A stretch of 64,000 bases of DNA from an uncultured Naasia sp. (GTDB taxonomy: Bacteria > Actinomycetota > Actinomycetes > Actinomycetales > Microbacteriaceae): positions 1 to 64,000 of the forward strand of contig CAJYYA010000010.1 of the NCBI GenBank assembly GCA_913778905.1. Direction: 5' to 3'. The notes below the pieces were generated by a model. The model searched no databases, had not been told where the DNA came from, and was given only the letters and a program-made list of their open reading frames with translations. Within the stretch, counting starts at the first letter, position 1. Each line of letters opens with the position of its first letter. Below are positions 27,094 through 37,315 of this stretch, one piece after another. Both the position numbers and the translations under genes were made by a program.

Positions 27094-28211
27094 CCGTCGT
27101 CGGCGGCTGTCTCGAGAGCGGTGGATGCGCGGAGACTGAGCTCCGGCAGGAGGTAGCAGTGCTGACGCGGACGTGACGGCCCGCCCGTGAGTCGGCCCAG
27201 CATGAGCTCGACGGCCACCCGGCCCACGTCCTGCTTGGGCGGACGCAGGGCGGTGATCGGCGGTTCCGCGCTCTCCGCGACCTCGTCGTCGTAGGCGACG
27301 ACGGCCAGGTCCTCGGGAATCCGCCAACCCGTATCCCGCGCCCGCTGCTGGAGAAGCACGGCCTGCCGATCCGAGTGGATGAGCAGAGCGGTCACTCCGG
27401 CGACCCGACACGCTGCGAGCACCTCGTCGATGACCATGTCGCGCTCCGCCGCCGCCATTGCCTCGAGCGAGAGGTCTCGATCGATCGGGCAGTCGAGGTC
27501 GAGATCCTCCACCGCGGCGGACCATCCGCGACGAAGCGGGGCGGAGGTGGGTGAGCCCACCGAGGTGAGCACGCCGAGTCGCCGATGGCCGAGTGACGCG
27601 AGATGCCGCACGGCCAACGTGCCGCCGAACACGTGATCCGTCGTCACCCACTCCAGACCCGTCAATGCCATGGCGGTCGGCGCGCGTCGTTCCGCCAGGA
27701 CCACCGGGACGCCGAGCGTCGACAGCCAATGCGTGAGGGCCGCTCCATCAGCGCCGGTCGTGTCGGGCGCGACGATCAGCCCGTGCACGAAGCCCGACTC
27801 GAGCAGCGTCACGATCTGACGTCGCTGATCGGCCACCGAGTAACTGGCGGCTCGGAGGATCAGCTGGGCGCCGCTCGCGGTGGCGGTCGCGCGGGCCCCC
27901 AGGATGATGGGCGGCCAGTAGTAGGTCAGCGAGGGCACCACCATGCCGATCCGGAAGAGCGCCGCCGCGGAGGCGCCGGTGCGAGGGACGGTGGGGTCGA
28001 GTCGGCTGCGCAGCGTCGCCCCGCCGTGCACGCGGGTGAGCAGGCCGCGGTCAGCCAGGCTCGAGATGTCCCGGCGGATGGTCAGTTCCGCGACCCCGAG
28101 CTGACGCGCGAGCTCCGTCACGCGGACGGCGCCGCTGCGTCTCAACTCGTCGAGGATCCGCTCCTGCCGGACGAGACCGAATGCGGGGGCGGGGACCTTG
28201 TCGTCGACCAC
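27090..28211 (-). CDS. Second hybrid regulator: DeoR-type helix-turn-helix with LacI-type sugar sensor
   Basis: This 373-residue paralogue of the regulator at 12375-13487 has the same architecture. A DeoR-like N-terminus carries ILDELRRSGAVRVTELA near residue 17, LTIRRDISSLADRGLL near 43 and RVHGGATL near 61. The sensor includes GMVVPSLTYYWPPIILGA near 88, HLASLGHRRLGVL near 199 and YDDEVAESAEP near 308. The shared TYYWP/NYYWP segment suggests related ligands. GTG at 28211 follows GAGGAGG on the leftward strand. Its own promoter region carries the operator-like motif also found before the GH59-like gene, so it probably controls itself and that gene. It converges on eda. Confidence 0.85.
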   Translation of the reverse strand: MVDDKVPAPAFGLVRQERILDELRRSGAVRVTELARQLGVAELTIRRDISSLADRGLLTRVHGGATLRSRLDPTVPRTGASAAALFRIGMVVPSLTYYWPPIILGARATATASGAQLILRAASYSVADQRRQIVTLLESGFVHGLIVAPDTTGADGAALTHWLSTLGVPVVLAERRAPTAMALTGLEWVTTDHVFGGTLAVRHLASLGHRRLGVLTSVGSPTSAPLRRGWSAAVEDLDLDCPIDRDLSLEAMAAAERDMVIDEVLAACRVAGVTALLIHSDRQAVLLQQRARDTGWRIPEDLAVVAYDDEVAESAEPPITALRPPKQDVGRVAVELMLGRLTGGPSRPRQHCYLLPELSLRASTALETAADDG

Positions 28212-28244
28212 GAGCGACCTCCTCGTAGTCTCGCCGTCCCCGGA

Positions 28245-28290
28245 AGCCTAAGCGATCGAGTGGCTTTCGAACGTGTTCGAGTCCGTTCGC
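28245..28290 (-). promoter_or_regulatory. Promoter and candidate operator of the second hybrid regulator
   Basis: On the leftward strand TAGGCT (complement of 28245-28250) is the best -10 box. Just upstream is the dyad TCGAAC-GT-GTTCGA (28267-28280), joined to GTGTTCGAGTCCGTTCGC (28273-28290). The latter matches 16 of 18 bases of the motif at 7325-7342. Confidence 0.6.
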
Positions 28291-28291
28291 T

Positions 28292-29569
28292 TCACCGCGG
28301 ATGCCGGCGGACCGTCGGACCACCGGCGATACCCCGGATGCGCTCGGGTCGGATGCCCCACGCGAGGGCGCGAGCCGCGAGTCGCGCGACGAGGCCGCCG
28401 TGGCGGAGGTCGGCCGCGAGAAGGAAGGGGATGCGCGGGCCCCGGTTCGCGAAAGCCCGCTCGATCACGCGTCTGTGGACGAGCCGTTGCACCGCCTGGG
28501 TGACCCGGGCGGGGAACGCTCGCCGCCGTTGAATACGCGCGAGAGGCGCGGTCGTGAACGTCTTCTCGAAGCGGGCGGGGTCTTCCTGCGCCCTCAGGAG
28601 CAGCGGGGCCAGCACATTGGCGGAGGCAACCGCGTCTTGGACGGCGAGGTTGATCCCGACGCCTCCGACGGGCGACATCGTGTGCGCGGCGTCGCCGATG
28701 ACGAGGAGACCGGCGGACCACCAGCGTTCGAGGCGGTCGAGACCTACACGCAGGGTCTTCACCTCGTCGAGATCCGACAGTGAGCGGATGGTCGCGTCCG
28801 GGAATCGGAGCAGGGCGCCGAGACGGTCCCGCAGCGCCTCGAGTCCCGCGGCCCGCACATCGGCGTCGGTGCCTGCCGGGATGAGGTACGCGACCTGCCA
28901 GTAATCGCCGCGGTCGATCGCGATGGCCATATCCCCGTCGCCGAGTCGAACGAGCAGGCCCGCGCCGTCCCCGTCGGATCGGGGGAGCCGGAGCCAGAGC
29001 ACGTCCATCGGAGCGCGCAGGTCTCGAACGGAGGATCCCGTCTCGATTCGCAACTCGGTCCGTCGACCCGCCGCGACCACCGTCAGGACGGCCCGCTCCC
29101 GCACGGTCTCGCCGTCGGCGACATACTCCGCGCCGACCACGTCGCCCCGTCGGTTCCGGAGCAGGTGCCGGGCGTCTGCTCCCATCGTGATCCGGAAGGA
29201 CGCCTGGCGCGATCCTTCGCGCACGAGCAGATCGAGCAGATCCCACTGGGGGGCGAGGGCGATGTCGTCGAACCGGCTGCCGAACGCAGCGCGGGCCAGC
29301 GGCACTCGCATCAGGACGCCGTCGGGGCCCGACATCTCGACTTCGCGAATCCGCCCTCGCACGATCGACGCGAACTCCTCCGTCAGTCCGAGCTGATCGA
29401 GCAGCGCCTGCGTGGTCGGGTGCACCGTGTCGCCGCGGAAATCACGGAGGAAGTCGTCGTGCTTCTCGAGCACGTGCACATCCACACCGGCGCGGGCCAG
29501 CAGCAGCCCGAGTACGATGCCGGCCGGTCCGCCACCCGCGATGAGGCAGGTGGTCGACTCAGCGGGCAC
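28292..29569 (-). CDS. FAD-dependent monooxygenase (PHBH-type fold)
   Basis: This 425-residue flavoprotein is of the aromatic-hydroxylase/UbiH-like group. The Rossmann motif CLIAGGGPAGIVLGLLLARAG lies near residue 8, and an Asp-Gly type motif and the FAD-binding LLVIGDAAHTMSPVGGVGINLAVQDA lie near 280. The latter is the clearest family mark. It likely hydroxylates or oxidises a small molecule with NAD(P)H and O2; the substrate is not predictable. GTG at 29569 lies 5 bp after the sepH stop, so it is downstream of sepH in one transcript. It ends just 2 bp before the operator motif of the second hybrid regulator, but nothing ties it to glycan use. Confidence 0.85.
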   Translation of the reverse strand: MPAESTTCLIAGGGPAGIVLGLLLARAGVDVHVLEKHDDFLRDFRGDTVHPTTQALLDQLGLTEEFASIVRGRIREVEMSGPDGVLMRVPLARAAFGSRFDDIALAPQWDLLDLLVREGSRQASFRITMGADARHLLRNRRGDVVGAEYVADGETVRERAVLTVVAAGRRTELRIETGSSVRDLRAPMDVLWLRLPRSDGDGAGLLVRLGDGDMAIAIDRGDYWQVAYLIPAGTDADVRAAGLEALRDRLGALLRFPDATIRSLSDLDEVKTLRVGLDRLERWWSAGLLVIGDAAHTMSPVGGVGINLAVQDAVASANVLAPLLLRAQEDPARFEKTFTTAPLARIQRRRAFPARVTQAVQRLVHRRVIERAFANRGPRIPFLLAADLRHGGLVARLAARALAWGIRPERIRGIAGGPTVRRHPR

Positions 29570-29574
29570 GGCCG

Positions 29575-30732
29575 TCAGTCTTCGTCGGAGCGTGCGCCGA
29601 AGACGATCTCGTCCCAGCTGGGCATGGAGGTGCGTCCGCGCCTCGCCGGGCGGATGGGCATCGTCTCGCTGCTCGGAACCTTCTTGGCGGCATCGTTCGC
29701 GCGCGCGTCCGCCGATCGGTTCTCGACGGCGACGGGCTTCGGAGCATCGCCCGCGGCGGGGACCTGCGACTCCTGCTCGGCGGGCTCACCCTTGTGGGCG
29801 TTGCGCTGCCGGTCGAGCACGCGGACCGTGGCCGTCCCGGTGCGCGGCGGCTCCTCCGTGCGCGGGGCGTCGTCGAAGCTGCTCGCCTCGCGCTCGCCGC
29901 GACGGCGACGCAGCGCCTCGAGCAGGTCGGAGGTCTCACTCGGTTCCGGCTTCTCGGGGGCCAGCGAGATGGCGCCGGTGCGCGGTTCGATGACACGGCC
30001 GCGGCCGTACTTGAGCGGCTCGTGGGTGACGACGGTCTCGGTGAAAGCCATCTCGGCCTTCTCTGCCTCCGCTTCCGGAGTGGACTCGACGGGCTCGAAC
30101 GCTCCGGAGTCGAAGCGGGTCGACTCGCTGGACGCAGCGGGTACGGCCCGTAGGCGCGGGAGCAGAGTCGCCCCGATCTCGCCCGCCTGCGAGAGGGCGA
30201 CGGCCTCCGCGTTGAGCGGTGCCAGGACGAGCTTCTTGGGGTCGAAACGCCAGCGGGCGTCGTGATCGATGTCGTCGGCGGTGAAGGCCAGTCGGAGGAC
30301 CCAGCCCCCGGCCTCCTCCTTCCAGCTCGACCACTCCGGCTCGTCGGCGGAGAGCTGAACGAGCCGGTCGGCCATGACTCCGCCGAATGTGGGCACGGAC
30401 GCCTCGGGATCCTCATCGTCGATGGCTCGGACGGGTACGCCCAGAGCGGACTCGACGACGTACTGGCGCTCCGCGAGGACGGGGCCCTCGTACCTCTGGA
30501 TGTAGTCGAGGGGTGCGCCGGTGATCTCGGCGACCTGCGAGGCGGTCATGCCGGCACGGATCTGGGTCTGGATCTCACGCGGCGACAGCTTCCGGGCGAT
30601 CGGAGCGACGTTCGTCGTCTCCCGCAGCCGGGAACGCAGCACGTCGTCGATCTCGACACGGAAGTTCGTTCCGTCACGGTCGGTCGCGATCACGGCACCG
30701 CCCTCGATGGCGATGCCCTTGAGAGTGTGCAT
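29575..30732 (-). CDS. sepH: Septation protein SepH
   Basis: SepH is an actinobacterial cell-division protein that binds FtsZ and helps Z-ring assembly. The 385-residue protein begins MHTLKGIAIEGGAVI. Its N-terminal DUF3071 helix-turn-helix-like domain includes LSPREIQTQIRAGMTASQVA near residue 50 and YIQRYEGPVLAERQYVVE near 78. A long disordered, charged region follows, ending RTSMPSWDEIVFGARSDED. That C-terminal PSWDEIVFG block is typical of the family. The ATG at 30732 is preferred over an in-frame start at 30777 because AGGAGGAG lies upstream of it. It heads a two-gene leftward unit with the FAD monooxygenase. Confidence 0.9.
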   Translation of the reverse strand: MHTLKGIAIEGGAVIATDRDGTNFRVEIDDVLRSRLRETTNVAPIARKLSPREIQTQIRAGMTASQVAEITGAPLDYIQRYEGPVLAERQYVVESALGVPVRAIDDEDPEASVPTFGGVMADRLVQLSADEPEWSSWKEEAGGWVLRLAFTADDIDHDARWRFDPKKLVLAPLNAEAVALSQAGEIGATLLPRLRAVPAASSESTRFDSGAFEPVESTPEAEAEKAEMAFTETVVTHEPLKYGRGRVIEPRTGAISLAPEKPEPSETSDLLEALRRRRGEREASSFDDAPRTEEPPRTGTATVRVLDRQRNAHKGEPAEQESQVPAAGDAPKPVAVENRSADARANDAAKKVPSSETMPIRPARRGRTSMPSWDEIVFGARSDED

Positions 30733-31079
30733 GCGAGCGGTCTCCTCCTGCTTGTCGTACCGCCGTAAGGATGCCACCGGATCGGGTGTGCACCAGGGAA
30801 TACTCCGGGCGCGCCGCGAGTTCCACAGGGGCCGGACAGAAGTGAGATCAGGTGCGGTTTGCGGTTGTCAGGGCGATCGTGCAGACTGTCGCCGCCGATC
30901 ACGGCAGCGCCCACCCGGCGCGGTCGTCACCGGTCACCGCGAACCGCACGATGACGGCACGTGAGCGCCGCTCGGAACGAGTGCGCAGCGTCCGTCACGA
31001 AGAGCGGTCTCGCGCGCTGCCTCCACGGGCGATGCTCACACCTGAGGCATCGTGACGAAGTAGAAAGAACGGATAGGGA
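30733..31079. other. Divergent intergenic region between sepH and the DUF4193 gene
   Basis: These 347 bp should hold two outward promoters. I see no convincing -35/-10 pair, gene or strong hairpin. The short run GTAGAAAGAACGGATAGGG before the DUF4193 ATG is the only lower-GC patch. Confidence 0.5.
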
Positions 31080-31370
31080 ATGGCGACCGATTACGACGCG
31101 CCCCGCAAGACCGACGACGATTCGGACTCGATCGAGGCGCTGAAGGAGCGGGTTCCCGACAAGATGTCGGGAGTCGTCGACGTCGAGGACGCCGACAACC
31201 CCGGTAGCTTCGACCTCCCCGGTGCGGACCTGTCCGACATCGAGATGGACGTGGTCGTGCTCCCGCCCCAGGCTGACGAGTTCACCTGCATGTCGTGCTT
31301 CCTGGTGAAGCACCGCTCGCAGCTGGATCACGAGGACAAGGTCGGCGCGATCTGCCGCGAATGCGCGTGA
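31080..31370 (+). CDS. DUF4193 family protein
   Basis: This 96-residue acidic protein belongs to DUF4193, a short family conserved in actinobacteria next to sepH and dut and without known function. The N-terminal half is highly charged (KTDDDSDSIEALKERV). The C-terminal half has a possible zinc site: FTCMSCFLVKHRSQL near residue 68 and ICRECA at the very end, giving two CxxC pairs. An ATG start fits the family. It is followed by a strong hairpin terminator, so it is probably transcribed alone. Its position beside sepH is the usual actinobacterial order. Confidence 0.88.
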   Translation: MATDYDAPRKTDDDSDSIEALKERVPDKMSGVVDVEDADNPGSFDLPGADLSDIEMDVVVLPPQADEFTCMSCFLVKHRSQLDHEDKVGAICRECA

Positions 31371-31410
31371 TGCGACAGCGCGGGGCCTGAGTGCTCCGCA
31401 GACGACGAGA

Positions 31411-31440
31411 GGTCGGGCGCCCTGATGGGCCCGACCTTTT
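31411..31440 (+). terminator. Rho-independent terminator of the DUF4193 gene
   Basis: GGTCGGGC at 31411-31418 pairs with GCCCGACC at 31429-31436 and is followed by TTTT. Confidence 0.9.
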
Positions 31441-31453
31441 CTCGTACCCGCCA

Positions 31454-31722
31454 GGTCGAGTAGCGGAGCGTACCGAGACCGGCCGAGTAGCGAAGCAAAT
31501 CGAGGCCCTTGTTCAAATTCGGAACCGGCTGCGCCGATGCTGTTGTGGTCTGCTCTCGGTACGCCTTCGGCTACTCGAGTCGTCTCGGTACGGCCTGGCG
31601 GCCTACTCGACGTCCGGAACTCCGACGTCGCCCGGATCGGGACGTATCGGTTCCGAAGGTCGAGTAGGGACCGCGGAGCGTCCCGTACCGAGACCGGCCG
31701 AGTAGCGAAGCGTATCGAGGCC
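31454..31722. repeat. Intergenic repeat family B
   Basis: This 368-bp gap between the DUF4193 and DUF3093 genes has no gene. It is filled with copies of GGTCGAGTAGCG-AGCGTACCGAGACC and GGCCGAGTAGCGAAGC (near 31454, 31485, 31660 and 31696). Inverted forms such as CTCGGTACG and CCTACTCGAC lie near 31555-31612. The inverted copies can fold into long stems between convergent gene ends. It is unrelated in sequence to family A. Confidence 0.8.
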
Positions 31723-31738
31723 TGCTCCGAGAGCCAGG

Positions 31739-32188
31739 TCAGCGGGCGAGCGCGGCGCGTTCGGCGTCGATCGCCGCGACCAGGTCGTCGGGACGGCGGG
31801 TCGAGACGATCCAGTAGGGGCACGGATCACTGGGGTCGTCGAGCGTGACGCGGACGACCGGATCCACCCAGCCCCGGATGCAGAGGTAGGCGCGAGCGTC
31901 GAGCCGGGGGCCGCGTTCGGCGGTGGCGTCGGCACCGCGGAACACGTCGACAGCGCCGATGGCGGAGATCGGGAGGCGGGCACGCCCGGCGCGCAGTCGC
32001 CCGTCCGCAACCTGCACGACCGGAGACAGCACCAGGAGTGCGGCGACGGCCGCCGCGAAGAAGAGGAGTGCGCACCCGATCGCCACCGGCACCGAGATGG
32101 GCAGGAAGATGAGGAGCACAGCGGGGATCAAGAGGCCGCTCGCGGCGAACGTTCCGGCGGAGGGCGTGAGGCGTTCGCTGAATCGCAT
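31739..32188 (-). CDS. DUF3093 family membrane protein
   Basis: This 149-residue protein is of DUF3093, an actinobacterial family encoded beside dut. It has two adjacent hydrophobic helices (about residues 13-55) and then a soluble PH-like domain with GAVDVFRGADATAERGP near 78 and DARAYLCIRGWVDPVVRVTL near 95. The function is unknown. The ATG at 32188 (MRFSERLTPS) is favoured over longer in-frame starts because family similarity begins here and GAGAAT lies seven bases upstream on this strand. It is divergent from dut with only 70 bp between. Confidence 0.85.
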   Translation of the reverse strand: MRFSERLTPSAGTFAASGLLIPAVLLIFLPISVPVAIGCALLFFAAAVAALLVLSPVVQVADGRLRAGRARLPISAIGAVDVFRGADATAERGPRLDARAYLCIRGWVDPVVRVTLDDPSDPCPYWIVSTRRPDDLVAAIDAERAALAR

Positions 32189-32246
32189 GCCTTCCATTCT
32201 CGCCCGCATCCCACGCGGCTCCATCCTCCGGCCCGGGTGCATGCCC

Positions 32247-32252
32247 TAATCT
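32247..32252 (+). promoter_or_regulatory. -10 box of a leaderless dut promoter
   Basis: TAATCT is six bases before the GTG at 32259, and no ribosome site is present. Confidence 0.65.
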
Positions 32253-32258
32253 CGACTG

Positions 32259-32729
32259 GTGCCCACGCCCGCCAAGGTCCTCTTCACCGGAGCAGACGCT
32301 CCGGGCTTCGCTCACCCCGGTGACGCCGGCGCCGATCTCATCTCGTCCGAGGACGTCGAGCTGACTCCCGGTCAGCGCGCGCTCGTCGGAACCGGCCTCC
32401 GCATCGCCCTGCCGGCGGGCTACGCCGCACTCGTCCTTCCTCGAAGCGGGCTCGCGGTCAAGCACGGCATCACGGTGGTCAACGCTCCCGGCCTCATCGA
32501 TGCGGGCTACCGCGGCGAGGTCAAGGTCTGCCTGCTCAACACCGATGCGTCCGAGACCTACCGCATCAGTGCGGGGGACCGCATCGCTCAGCTGATGGTC
32601 GTGCCCGTCGTCCCCGTCGACTTCATCCCCGTCGAGACCCTCCCCGGTTCCGCGCGGGGCGAGTCCGGCTTCGGTTCCAGCGGCTACGCCGCTCCCGCTC
32701 CCGCAGCCGACGCGCTGCCCACCACGTGA
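32259..32729 (+). CDS. dut: Deoxyuridine 5'-triphosphate nucleotidohydrolase (dUTPase)
   Basis: Dut hydrolyses dUTP to dUMP and pyrophosphate, keeping uracil out of DNA and feeding thymidylate synthesis. The 156-residue protein has all five trimeric-dUTPase motifs: DAGADLIS near residue 22, [10 protein letters not shown] near 64, [11 protein letters not shown] near 81, GDRIAQLMV near 105 and [10 protein letters not shown] near 133. The GTG start at 32259 has a TAATCT -10 box six bases upstream, as expected of a leaderless message. The DUF3710 gene follows after 20 bp, and the two are usually linked in actinobacteria. Confidence 0.96.
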   Translation: MPTPAKVLFTGADAPGFAHPGDAGADLISSEDVELTPGQRALVGTGLRIALPAGYAALVLPRSGLAVKHGITVVNAPGLIDAGYRGEVKVCLLNTDASETYRISAGDRIAQLMVVPVVPVDFIPVETLPGSARGESGFGSSGYAAPAPAADALPTT

Positions 32730-32749
32730 GAAGTAAGGAATCCGCGCAC

Positions 32750-33382
32750 ATGAGTGATGACGAGGTCTACGAGGAACTGTCGCCGAAGTCGGCGCCGGGC
32801 GATCGCGATGTGAACGGCCCCCTCGACATCAGCGAGGCCAATCAGGTCCGGCCTTACGTCGATCTGGGCGGCGTCAAGATCGTCCCCCGAGAGGGGTTGC
32901 ACCTCCGACTCGAAGTCGAGGAGGCCACCAAGCGCGTCGTCGCCGTGGGCCTCGACTACGCCGGATCCACGCTGCAGGTCCAGCCGTTCGCGGCTCCTCG
33001 GACGAGCGGGCTGTGGCACGAGATCCGGGCGCAGATCCGGGAGCAGCTGCAGAAGCAGGGCGGCGAGATCCGGGAGGTCGAGGGTCCCTTCGGTCCGGAG
33101 CTCATCGCCTCGGTACCCGTCTCGGCCGGCCCCGGCTCGGCGCCGACCTCGCGCATCGCCCGTTTCATCGGCGTCGACGGCCCGCGGTGGTTCCTCCGCG
33201 GGGTCATCGCCGGTGAGGGGGCGACCGACCCCGAGGCGGCCGCCGCTATCGAGGATCTGTTCCGCAGCGTCGTCGTGGTTCGCGGCGGCACGCCGATGCC
33301 TCCTCGCGACCTGATCCCGCTCCACGTCCCCGCGGGCGGTCCGGCCGGACCCGAGGTCGGGGCGCCCCTGACCGGTGCCTGA
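32750..33382 (+). CDS. DUF3710 family protein
   Basis: This 210-residue soluble protein belongs to DUF3710, conserved next to dut in actinobacteria and without known activity. Features are an acidic N-terminus (MSDDEVYEELSPK), VRPYVDLGGVKIVPREGLHL near residue 33, LWHEIRAQIREQL near 83 and GVDGPRWFLRGVI near 142. The ATG at 32750 has AAGGAA nine bases upstream. A GTG at 32726 overlapping dut would add eight residues and is less likely. The DUF3159 gene overlaps its end by 8 bp. Confidence 0.88.
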   Translation: MSDDEVYEELSPKSAPGDRDVNGPLDISEANQVRPYVDLGGVKIVPREGLHLRLEVEEATKRVVAVGLDYAGSTLQVQPFAAPRTSGLWHEIRAQIREQLQKQGGEIREVEGPFGPELIASVPVSAGPGSAPTSRIARFIGVDGPRWFLRGVIAGEGATDPEAAAAIEDLFRSVVVVRGGTPMPPRDLIPLHVPAGGPAGPEVGAPLTGA

Positions 33383-34163
33383 GCGCGATCCCGGCCCGGA
33401 GGCCCTCGGCGACGAAAACTCGCCTTCCGGGTCGCCCCGCGGGGCCGACGCCGGTCCGGTCGACCCGCGCGACACCTTTCGCGGATCGCTCGCGCAGGCC
33501 GCGCAGCGTGCGGGGTTCGGTCGGGTGGCCGACGGGGGAGCGATCTCCGGTCGTGGCCTGATCCAAACCATCGGCGGTGTGCGCGGCATCCTCGAGACGA
33601 TCCTGCCGAGCCTCCTGTTCGTCCTGCTGATCAGCATCACCTCGTCACTCCCGGTCGCGCTGGGCGTGTCCGTCGGGACGGCTGCCGTCTTCGCCGTCGT
33701 CCGACTCATCCAGCGGAGCCCTGTGACGCAGGCGCTCGGTGGTCTTGTGGCGGCCCTGGCGTCGGCCGGACTCTCCCTGTTCACAGGCCGCGCCGAGGAC
33801 AACTTCCTCATCGGGCTCATCACCAACGGTGCCTACGGCGCCGTCTTCCTCGTCTCGGTGCTCGTCCGCTGGCCCCTCATCGGCCTCGGCGTCGGCTACC
33901 TGTTCGGCGAAGGAACCGCCTGGCGCCGCGACAGACGCAAGTTCCGTCCGATGCAGTGGATCACGTTCGCGTGGGCGGTCCTGTTCTTCCTGCGGCTGGG
34001 CGTCCAGCTGCCCTTCTACCTGGCCGGGCAGGTCGAGCTCCTCGGCACGCTCAAGTTGGTCATGGGCCTGCCGCTCTACGCTCCGCTGCTGGTGCTGTCC
34101 TGGTTCGTCGTGCGCGCGACCTTCGTCCGATCCGCTCGGCCCACCGAACCCGAGGTGGGTTAG
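33375..34163 (+). CDS. DUF3159 family membrane protein
   Basis: This 262-residue integral membrane protein is of DUF3159, found in actinobacteria in the dut-DUF3710 cluster. A polar N-terminus of about 65 residues is followed by about six hydrophobic helices, starting ILPSLLFVLLISITSSLPVA near residue 75. The loop GEGTAWRRDRRKFRPMQWIT near 180 is the recognisable family mark. The GTG at 33375 lies inside the DUF3710 gene, which implies coupled translation. Its TAG stop is 5 bp before the palindrome at 34169-34192. The function is unknown. Confidence 0.88.
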   Translation: MPERDPGPEALGDENSPSGSPRGADAGPVDPRDTFRGSLAQAAQRAGFGRVADGGAISGRGLIQTIGGVRGILETILPSLLFVLLISITSSLPVALGVSVGTAAVFAVVRLIQRSPVTQALGGLVAALASAGLSLFTGRAEDNFLIGLITNGAYGAVFLVSVLVRWPLIGLGVGYLFGEGTAWRRDRRKFRPMQWITFAWAVLFFLRLGVQLPFYLAGQVELLGTLKLVMGLPLYAPLLVLSWFVVRATFVRSARPTEPEVG

Positions 34164-34168
34164 ACTTC

Positions 34169-34192
34169 ATTTATCTCGACGTCGAGATAAAT
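34169..34192. promoter_or_regulatory. 24-bp perfect palindrome upstream of aconitase
   Basis: ATTTATCTCGAC is followed immediately by its exact complement. The AT-rich ends stand out from the surrounding high GC. Its position 180 bp before the aconitase start suggests an operator, perhaps overlapping a promoter. Confidence 0.65.
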
Positions 34193-34212
34193 GGAGCACT
34201 CCCGCCGATGAG

Positions 34213-34229
34213 GGGAGCGTTCCGCTCCC
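34213..34229 (+). other. Small leader hairpin before aconitase
   Basis: GGGAGCG and CGCTCCC flank a three-base loop in the likely 5' untranslated region of the aconitase message. It may affect stability or translation. No riboswitch class is recognised. Confidence 0.35.
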
Positions 34230-34370
34230 GCCTCCGGCCTCGTGCTCGGTCGCGGGTAAGGCTCGCCTCACTGGCCGATGACGCTGTCAGGCGGGGAAGA
34301 TTGCCCACGGGGCGCGGCCGTATCCAGGTCATCGCCTCCGGGTGCGCACACGGACGTTAAGGAGAGCGAA

Positions 34371-37217
<2,847 letters not shown>

Positions 37218-37235
37218 GCGCTGATCCGAGCCGCC

Positions 37236-37269
37236 GAAGGCCCCTCACCCCGCCGGGTGAGGGGCCTTC
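37236..37269 (+). terminator. Terminator of the aconitase gene
   Basis: A perfect 15-bp stem (GAAGGCCCCTCACCC with its complement) has a four-base loop and lies 18 bp after the stop. Confidence 0.9.
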
Positions 37270-37303
37270 GCGTTTCCTGGGCGGGGGCGGGGAACCTGCG
37301 ATC

Positions 37304-37309
37304 TAGACT
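37304..37309 (+). promoter_or_regulatory. -10 box of a leaderless dxs promoter
   Basis: TAGACT is six bases before the ATG at 37316. A GTG three bases upstream of the ATG is possible but spaced less well. Confidence 0.65.
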
Positions 37310-37315
37310 CGGGTG

